64,000 nucleotides of DNA. Origin: Epiperipatus broadwayi (lineage: Eukaryota > Onychophora > Udeonychophora > Euonychophora > Peripatidae). Numbering within the stretch: position 1 is the first letter of the stretch; each line of letters opens with the position of its first letter. Position numbers and translations under genes: made by a program. The DNA lies in the NCBI GenBank assembly GCA_028023455.1, contig JAQFVV010000449.1:1-64000 (forward strand), read 5' to 3'. Shown here piece by piece: positions 57,236 to 64,000 of this stretch. The notes under the pieces are model-generated. The model was not told the DNA's origin, ran no database searches, and saw nothing but the letters and a program-made list of their open reading frames with translations.

Positions 57236-57685
57236 AAACAGGCAAAACTCACTATATATATTGCCACACACAGCAAACTAGAGTAATCAATGGTTGCCAG
57301 AAGGCTTGTGCAAAAAATCCCCATCTAGTGCCTACTCATCCAATATCCCCAGACTAGTTTCTGGCATATGGCCAAAATGTGTGGGTACTGAACTGGGTTC
57401 AAACCCATATGACTATATAAGCTAATGGGCTTGGATTGAAAACATTAAGGTGTTTTCAGTTTAAGACTCATAGTTTTGTAGTTAAATGGAGATAAAAGGT
57501 AGTTGCTGGAGGGTTGCATTAGATCCTAAGATCTAGGTGCAGTGCTCTCAGATCCAAGGCTCCTAGTCTGGGGATATTGGATGAGTAGGCACTAGATGGG
57601 GATTTTATGCACAAGCTTTCTGGCAACCATTGATTACTCTAGCTTGCTGTGTATGGCAATGCATATAGTGAGTTTTGCCTGTTTT
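57236..57685. mobile_element. family C hairpin element, 450 bp
   Basis: Arms 57236-57356 and 57563-57685 mirror each other (AAAACAGGCAAAACTCACTA outermost, CTAGTCTGGGGATATTGGAT innermost). A relative is at 25947-26212. Non-coding. Confidence 0.8.
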
Positions 57686-57714
57686 AAATCATTATATGTT
57701 AACATTAAGATGTT

Positions 57715-58280
57715 CGAATATCATAAGTCCATAAACTTTGAGCTCTAGAGATTTCCACTTTATCACTGCAGCAAAGCATGTTGGGAATTCAAAGAATCCA
57801 GTAATTAAATGGTTTATTATACTTGTGCTCATAAGACATTCAAGCATCAGAAGTGACAGAGTGAGCTGGGATTCATGAATCTTGAGATTCAGAATCCGCC
57901 CCTCTACCACTGGAGCAAAGCATGCTGGGAACTCAAAAAATATAGTAACTGAATGGTTTATTATTCAGGAGGTCATAAGAAGGTCTAGTATTGGAAATGA
58001 CAGCTAGCTTGCAGTTTATGGACGTTGATCTCCAGAGTTCAACTCTACTACTGCTGCAAAGCATGCTGGGAATTTAGAAAAATATGGTACTTCATGAGTA
58101 CATAAGAAGTTCAAGCATCAAAAGTGATGGGGCTGAGCTGGGAACCATGGAACCTTGAGCTCCTGAGTCTGCCGATTTAACACTTCAGCATCAGAAGTGA
58201 TACAGTAAAGTGTGAACCATGGATCTTGAGTTCCAGAACCCATTACCACTGAATTAAACCACACAGAATTACAACAATCA
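57715..58280 (-). repeat. tandem array of tRNA-derived units
   Basis: Four to five diverged units of ~100-135 bp share CAAAGCATGCTGGGAA and AAGTTCAAGCATCAGAAGTGA. On minus a unit reads CTCCAGTGGTAGAGG...TTCATGAATCCC, an A-box-like and a weak B-box-like element, so the unit probably descends from a tRNA-related SINE. A lone unit sits at 25095-25240. Confidence 0.65.
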
Positions 58281-58794
58281 AACCTCTAAGGTGACTCTGG
58301 ATAACCAACCACCAATCTATGCCATCAATTAACTTAAACATTGGAAAACATACGAAACACAATAAATATATTGTTGATGTTTGCAATTGGACAGTGATAA
58401 CACAAGGTTTTCGAGAACTTAAATTACAGTAAAGATCACAAATGTAACATATACATATGTATCTGCACTCCGCTCAAAAGTAATTGTATAAGATATATTC
58501 AAAGATAAATTAGCAAATAAATATTTAAACTACCAGTCCCCAAAAAATTTGTAATGATAAAAAGGAAGTTATATATACCTTAACTCATTCTTTCCACTAA
58601 CAATGTAAACATATGTATACAGAGTGGCTTATAGCACATGTAACCCTTTGATCATCAATAAAGTTCTGCTTTGAAACATAAATATTTCCTTTAACAAATT
58701 TCCCTTTAACAAATGCTACCTATAGAGCCCTAAATTTTCATACCTTAAATGCTATCTAGTGCACATATAGCTTCGGCCAACCTTGATTATATAT
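58281..58794. other. AT-rich spacer
   Basis: Nothing recognised. Confidence 0.45.
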
Positions 58795-59300
58795 TAGACT
58801 ACTTCCATTATCTAGTTTTTAATTTTAAATGTCTCTTTAAAAAAGTCAAACTTTATTTAAATGTTTCAAAAATATTAAACTGTTAGTAGTAACATGCAGG
58901 TTAGTAAATAACAATGTTTAGAGTGATATTACTTTCCTCTCTTTCTTAAGCATTGTTGATCTAATCAGTAACAGTATTGGCATGATAATCAAAGAGGAAT
59001 CTTTAGATTTACGAATACTGAATATAAGATGCCACACCTATTAACTAGGCTATTTTGTCAAAGATCTTTGACAGTTGGTTAGAGGGTCTCTATAAATTCA
59101 AAATTTCATGAATCTAAAGATATCTAGTTCAACTCCTTATGCTAATACTATCACTGACTAGTCCAGCAACTCCCAACAACTTGAAACATTGTATTGTATA
59201 GTAATCTGTGTGGTATTACTAACAATTGAATATATTTAGAAAGTTTAAATATATCATTTTAACAATTAAAAAATTAAATAATGAAAATAGTCTTGAAATA
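58795..59300. mobile_element. inverted dimer of the tRNA-derived SINE
   Basis: The minus copy (58795-59065) and plus copy (59066-59300) abut head to head around GATCTTTGACAGTTGGTTAG. Tail phrases ACTACTTCCATTATCTAG and its mirror lie outermost, as at 16110-16620. Confidence 0.7.
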
Positions 59301-59399
59301 TAATTACAAATAAAAGAGTCATCACAAATTTTCAGACAAATATGATTAATTATTCTTTATTAGAGTCAGAAATTATTACATTTTATTTACATATTGAAA

Positions 59400-59945
59400 T
59401 TGTTGTGTTTGGTCTGGATTACAGATCCAACCTACAGCAAATAATACTAACACCAGTATTACAATTAATGTAATCTTTATTATATTCACAAATATATGCA
59501 ATAAGTAATACAGTTATAATGTGAACTCTTGGATCTGGGTCTTGTAGTTCTATCACTTCCAGCTACATCTGATAGCTTGCCTCGCAGGTAGGGAGAATGA
59601 CTCTTCTGGCTGTACAGGACAGCTTGCCTCAACCGTAGTCGAAGCAGCATCTGGTCCCTAATGTGGACTTGCCTAGCTGCATGGACAAATAGCATATTGC
59701 TATTAGTGGGAAAGCTTACTGATGTTCAGGTTAGAAGGGCTTCACTGGGAGAATATGTAAGTCTTTGTAGGTCAGACAGACGTTCTTCCTGTTCTCATAA
59801 AAGATGGACTATTTATAGCCAGATCCCTGACCTTACTGAAAACAATCAGATTCAGTGAGCATCCTTGCTTATTGGCCTATATTAATCATTGGCTATGTGT
59901 TTAGCTGTACATCAGCCTATTGGCCAGCAGCAAACAATGCTTAAT
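59400..59945 (-). mobile_element. promoter-bearing block, possible solo LTR
   Basis: On minus, three CCAAT boxes (59923-59919, 59892-59888, 59875-59871) precede TATAAATAG (59817-59809), and AATAAAG follows at 59481-59475. That is a complete pol II promoter and poly(A) signal ~330 bp apart, as in an LTR R region. The leader encodes an ORF of 69 codons (59695-59486) with no recognised domain. A host-gene first exon is possible; ends were not determined. Confidence 0.4.
59809..59923 (-). promoter_or_regulatory. TATA box with three upstream CCAAT boxes
   Basis: GGCTATAAATAGTCC with GGCCAATAAGC, AGCCAATGATT and GGCCAATAGG 54-106 bp upstream on the minus strand. The order and spacing are those of a classic pol II promoter. 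Confidence 0.55.
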
Positions 59946-59969
59946 CAAATCAGATAAGAAGGAATTTGA

Positions 59970-60300
59970 AATAGTCCACTTCTGAGAGAAGCGAGGATCA
60001 TAACAGAGATCAAAAATAAATACATGAGTAGAGAATGAACAAGTGTTACTGATACCATTGAAAAAATTAAAAGACGTGATGTTGGGCTGGATATATTGCT
60101 AGAAGAGATGAATAGTTGAAATTTTAAAGTATATTCCAAAAGAATGTAAAAGGATCCAGAAAGACCACATGTAAGGTGGATGGATGAAATAATGAGGTGT
60201 GCATGGATGGTGAAAAGAGAGGCTAGAGATCAAAGAAACTGAATTAAACTTTGAGTGTCCTTCATCTTGCAATGGATAGAATGATGATGATGATCATAAA
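59970..60300 (+). mobile_element. RTE-type LINE 3'-end fragment
   Basis: Shares GAACAAGTGTTACTGATACC and GGTGGATGGATGAAATAA with 39641-40100 and ends in GATGATGATGATCAT, the RTE tail. Confidence 0.85.
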
Positions 60301-61690
60301 TTTTAAAATTAATAAAGGTCGTATATATTCATGATATCATTATATAGGTGAACTAACCTTTTTTTTTTTGAAACTTCACTTCTTCCTATTTCTGTGTACC
60401 AATCTTCCGTGTAATTAACAACTACCTCTTATATTTTATTTACTTTTCCATGTCTACTGACAAATATTTTAAGCATAAGAAGTAGCTATTTATTATAATT
60501 ATATATTTAAAGTTTAATTAGAAGTAGAAAAGGTTTATTCATGTCACTGTTGTCAAAAGAAACAATCGATTGTGAGATAAATCAGAAGTCTTTCTGATTT
60601 GCTTCAAATGATTCAGAAAGTCACTTAAAATTACCAGAAATCAAATGGTGTCAAATTATATTTACATCAGGTTAAAAATTCTCGCGCTAATTTCATTAAT
60701 CATATTTGTTAAAACAATAATTTTCCATGAAATAGATTAGAACTGCGGGATTTTTGTAATAAGTCTATATTAATTCAGTACTTAAAAATCTTCTATTACC
60801 TTTGTTTAAAGCTTGATATATATTTATTAGGTCTTATAAATACATACTCGATTTTCTTTTTACACCTTCTTTATTCTCAATTATGTTAATATATAATCCT
60901 TCCTCTATTTTTTTTATTTTACCTTTAAATAATGCACTAGTCCAGATTCCATGATATCTTGATTGGGTGAGCATTTATCACCATGGACCAATGGATATAC
61001 AAATAGATAACACATGCCCAATGGCGAGAATAAGACTGATGCTCACTGAATGCGATTGCTATCATTGTGAATGGAAATCTGACCAGAAATAGTCAAACCA
61101 TTTGGAGCTAAGGTCAGACAAAAACTGTCAACATGAACATAGTAAGGCAAGTCCATCCTAGAACTGGAAGCTGCTAGACATAAACGAGACATGATGAAAG
61201 ATGTCATATATTAGTCATATCTACTCATGATGCAGGCTATCACAGTGCAGCTGAATGTGGTAGGTAAACTTATAAGGGTACCTGAAATCCCTTCCTTTTT
61301 TAGCTGCACAGCAACTAACATTATGCCAAGCCAACAGTATCAGGTGAAGGTATAAGATTGTATATATAATGCAATATGGAATTTTTATGTTTATTGTAAT
61401 AAATAAATATTAATCGTATTTCACAAGTTTGTGTTTATATATAAATTTCAGTAAAAACAACCTTATTATTGAAACATTGAATAGCTTAATGTATATAAAA
61501 TTTAAATGGGAGTAACAACATTTCTGGAAGCTATGTGTAAACAACACTCCTATGTTAATAAATGCAAAAAATAGAACCGACCTTCCATTCTTTGTGCTTT
61601 AGATAGTTTTAAGCATTCATTTATTGATGTTTATTGAAAAGTAGAGAGTGAAATTTAAAAAGTTTAATGGTTTTATTGCTTGGTAATTTT
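60301..61690. other. AT-rich intergenic DNA
   Basis: No gene. 60950-61340 is GC-richer and looks low-copy but has no ORF. Confidence 0.45.
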
Positions 61691-61694
61691 TAAG

Positions 61695-61775
61695 ACGTTT
61701 GAGGGCCAGAATTGATCCTGGGAGTCTCCAATCCCACATTGGATGCTCTACCACTGTGCCAAACCTCAAAGGGCA
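61695..61775 (-). repeat. tRNA-like relic
   Basis: On minus TTGGCACAGTGGTAGAGCATCC (A-box region) is followed by GGATCAATTCTGG (degraded B box) and a CCAA...TTGG anticodon-like stem. The loop lacks the invariant U before the anticodon, so it is not a working tRNA gene. Confidence 0.5.
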
Positions 61776-61921
61776 TTAGCTTAAAGATGTGTATTGATAC
61801 AGATTGAGATAAAGGAGATTTAGCATTAAAATAATGTCTAATATTATTTAATACACTTTTGTATTATTATTTTTTTATAAGGAAGTAAATTTTATTTATT
61901 TCTTGATAATATTTCCTTACA

Positions 61922-61949
61922 GTTTCGACTGACCAGCAGTCTTCTTCAG
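61922..61949 (-). other. hammerhead-like core motif, family A
   Basis: CTGAAGA, perfect five-pair stem GACTG/CAGTC, GAAAC. Confidence 0.5.
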
Positions 61950-62434
61950 AACTACAATCATACAGATTGAGAATAAAGAAGATTTAGCATTAAAATAATG
62001 TCTAATATTATTTAATAAACTTTTGTATTATTATTTTTTTGAAAAGGAAGTAAATTTTATTTATTTCTTTATAATATTTCCTTACAGTTTTGACTGGCCA
62101 GCAGTCTTCTTCAGAACTACAATCATACTTTTTAATATAGAACTATATATAATTAAATATATTAGACATTATATATATTTTTCATCACTTCTTGATACTA
62201 CATGTATTAATTGTTCATATTCATATAATAGTATTTAATACACTTAAACATGTGTACAGTGTAGTAATTTTTAAGTTTATTAAATGTTATTATATGAATT
62301 CATTATAAACAATCAATGCCTAAAGAATATATTTAATGTATAATATAAATAAATAAATAATCAATCAAACAAGATATATTCTGTATTTAAAAAGTATTAA
62401 TTATGTGGTTATATAAAATTCAAATATTGTAGTT

Positions 62435-62461
62435 CTGATGAAGACTGCTGGTTAGTCGAAA
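62435..62461 (+). other. hammerhead-like core motif, family A
   Basis: CTGATGA, stem GACTG/TAGTC (last pair G-U), GAAA. Confidence 0.5.
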
Positions 62462-62540
62462 CTATAAGGAAATATCAAGGAATAAATAAAACTTGCTTCA
62501 TTATAAAAAGTGAATAAAGAAAAGTGTATTAAATGATATC

Positions 62541-62824
62541 ACATAAATACATACAATTACTGCACAAAGAATCAAGAAAGGAAAACATAATATAAATAAA
62601 ATAGTATGTAAGTTGTGGTGATTATTGGAATAAATATATAATTTAACAAAAATATCAATGAAATGACATATAATGTATAGTAAGAGATTATAATTTAAAA
62701 ATAATAACACTGGACCTTTTTAAATATGCTGTGTTTGCTTTGTTTGCACAGGTTTTTAAATTATCTTGCTTCTATTAATAACAATATCATATGACTCTCT
62801 CATATGTTTCCAAAATAAGTCTTC
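62541..62824. other. AT-rich spacer
   Basis: Nothing recognised. Confidence 0.4.
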
Positions 62825-63095
62825 TTCATCCAATCATATGCTGTGAGTTTGAGTAATCAATGAATATTGGATTGTATTGCTATAAAATTCCCAGTCTCCT
62901 TACTAGTTTCTGGATTTTGTCTTTGTCATTGAAGACTAGGATTCAAACCCAGAAGTAATGCACTTGTGCCTCTAATCAATAAATGTCAGATATGTCATGC
63001 TATAAAATTCCCAGTCTTGATACTGATTTCTGGATTTTGACTTAGTCATTGAAGACTAGGATTCAAAACTGGAAGTAATGCACATATGCCTCTTG
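62825..63095. repeat. ~129-bp tandem duplication
   Basis: GCTATAAAATTCCCAGTCT through AGTAATGCACNTNTGCCTCT occurs twice head to tail with ~10% difference. The first unit starts with a family C-like GAGTAATCAATGAAT. Confidence 0.75.
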
Positions 63096-64000
63096 AAGTT
63101 ATGTTTTATTTCTTTGTACTATTCAAATTAATATCCTGATTTTTTTTTTAAAAAAAAAACGGATTTTAAATCCTAGATAATTCACTTACAATATTGTATG
63201 CTAAGACAGTCTCTAATATCTTAGAAGCTTCTGTCTTCTGCAGTTTGGTTAGGAAGGTTGATGTCAATAACAAAAGTACATGCATTTTCTTATATGTTTG
63301 CTTCTGTGCTATCAGGAACAATTGTGTACACTCTACTCTTAGAGTTCTAAAGTACAATATATAGAAACTGATTTGGTGTCAAATCTATGTAATTATGCAA
63401 GTAAATTATTCTGGGTTTAAAACCGTAGAATTTTTTTAGTATAAATGTCAGGATATTGACTTGCATAACAAAGGAGTAAAAATTGGATGTTAGATGCATA
63501 AAGGTATTAGTTCAGTTTAGAATCCTAGTCTTCATTGACAAAAGTAAAAGCCAAAAAGTAGTCCAGAGATGGGAATTTTATAGTATTATGCAAACCAATA
63601 CAAACATGGCAATATTTTTGTATTACATTTATTTACCCTTACTTAAATTGTTAAAAGTGAATAGAAACCAATCCATACTCTGCGTGAGCTTATCCAAAAA
63701 GGAAAGGTTGCTCATAAAATGCAGGCATAGAGGTAGAGGATGTTGCAAATTTGGTTGATAGCTGTGATGTGGGGCAGTTAAGATAAGAAATGCATCCATA
63801 AAAAAAAAGTAAAAAAATTGAAAATGTGCCATCTGGTGTCCACTGATGCAAACTTCCAGGAGATGGGTTTAAAATAGAGTGGATATTTGATTAATTAATG
63901 CAAATATGTTGAAGTAATAACACACCCTTGAAAATGATTGAGAAAATTATTAGAATGTTAGGATAGCCTAATAAAGAGATACATATATTTATAAACCGAT
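63096..64000. other. AT-rich sequence to the window end
   Basis: A single arm of the 12222-12428 MITE family lies near 63650-63700 (GTTAAAAGTGAATAGAAACC). No gene. Confidence 0.45.

Larger units (their letters stand above)
61800..62540. mobile_element. fold-back element, family A, with duplicated left arm
   Basis: A ~168-bp block (GATTTAGCATTAAAATAATG to AGAACTACAATCATA) is present twice in tandem (61806-61971 and 61975-62130). The mirrored arm follows at 62420-62540. Each arm bears the family A motif (61922-61949 and 62087-62114 minus, 62435-62461 plus). Confidence 0.75.

Noticed and set aside
61695-61775. Functional tRNA gene
   Set aside because: Degraded B box and anticodon loop without the invariant U; treated as a relic.

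Overview
The window looks like animal (invertebrate) nuclear DNA. It is very AT-rich, has no bacterial-style gene packing, carries microsatellites, and is filled with eukaryotic transposable elements. The mix of RTE and other LINEs, Penelope, Merlin, tRNA-derived SINEs, many fold-back elements and (TATC)n repeats reminds me of mollusc, perhaps cephalopod, genomes; that guess is weak. I see no convincing host protein-coding gene, CRISPR array or rRNA gene. Every long credible ORF belongs to a transposable element.

Layout. 1-8579 is a Ty3/gypsy LTR retrotransposon on the minus strand. Its gag and pol are open, its LTRs are near-identical, and the window edge cuts the left LTR. 8580-9386 is a large fold-back element directly abutting the LTR. 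9.4-16.6 kb is a chain of small hairpin elements, a (TATC)n microsatellite and an inverted SINE pair. 16.6-18.3 kb looks LTR-like, with a TATA box and poly(A) signal on the minus strand. 18.8-26.3 kb holds more hairpins, an inverted pair of LINE fragments (20.5-23.5 kb) and satellites. 26.5-29.3 kb is a Merlin-type DNA transposon with an intact 292-aa transposase. 30-37 kb is mostly unrecognised AT-rich DNA with one LINE 3' fragment and a second TATA-bearing block. 37.5-40.1 kb has a 300-bp hairpin and RTE 3' ends. 41.1-45.9 kb is a cluster: a putative solo LTR with a G-quadruplex tract, a 1.67-kb palindrome, and two Penelope-like copies joined head to head. 46.1-49.2 kb is a decayed but nearly full-length RTE LINE. 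50.3-64 kb has two more copies of the large fold-back family, inverted SINE dimers, a tRNA-derived tandem array, a TATA/CCAAT promoter-like block and more hairpins.

Ways the parts relate. Only three elements have open coding capacity: the gypsy element, the Merlin transposase and the Penelope GIY-YIG domain. The rest are decayed or non-autonomous. An unusual common theme is that many families (fold-backs, SINEs, LINE and RTE ends, Penelope, the palindrome) occur as inverted pairs. The most interesting signal is a short conserved structure, CTGANGA - stem-loop - GAAA, which is the central core of a hammerhead ribozyme. It recurs in two otherwise unrelated fold-back families, with compensatory changes in the stem. 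I could not find matching outer stems I and III, so self-cleavage is unproven.
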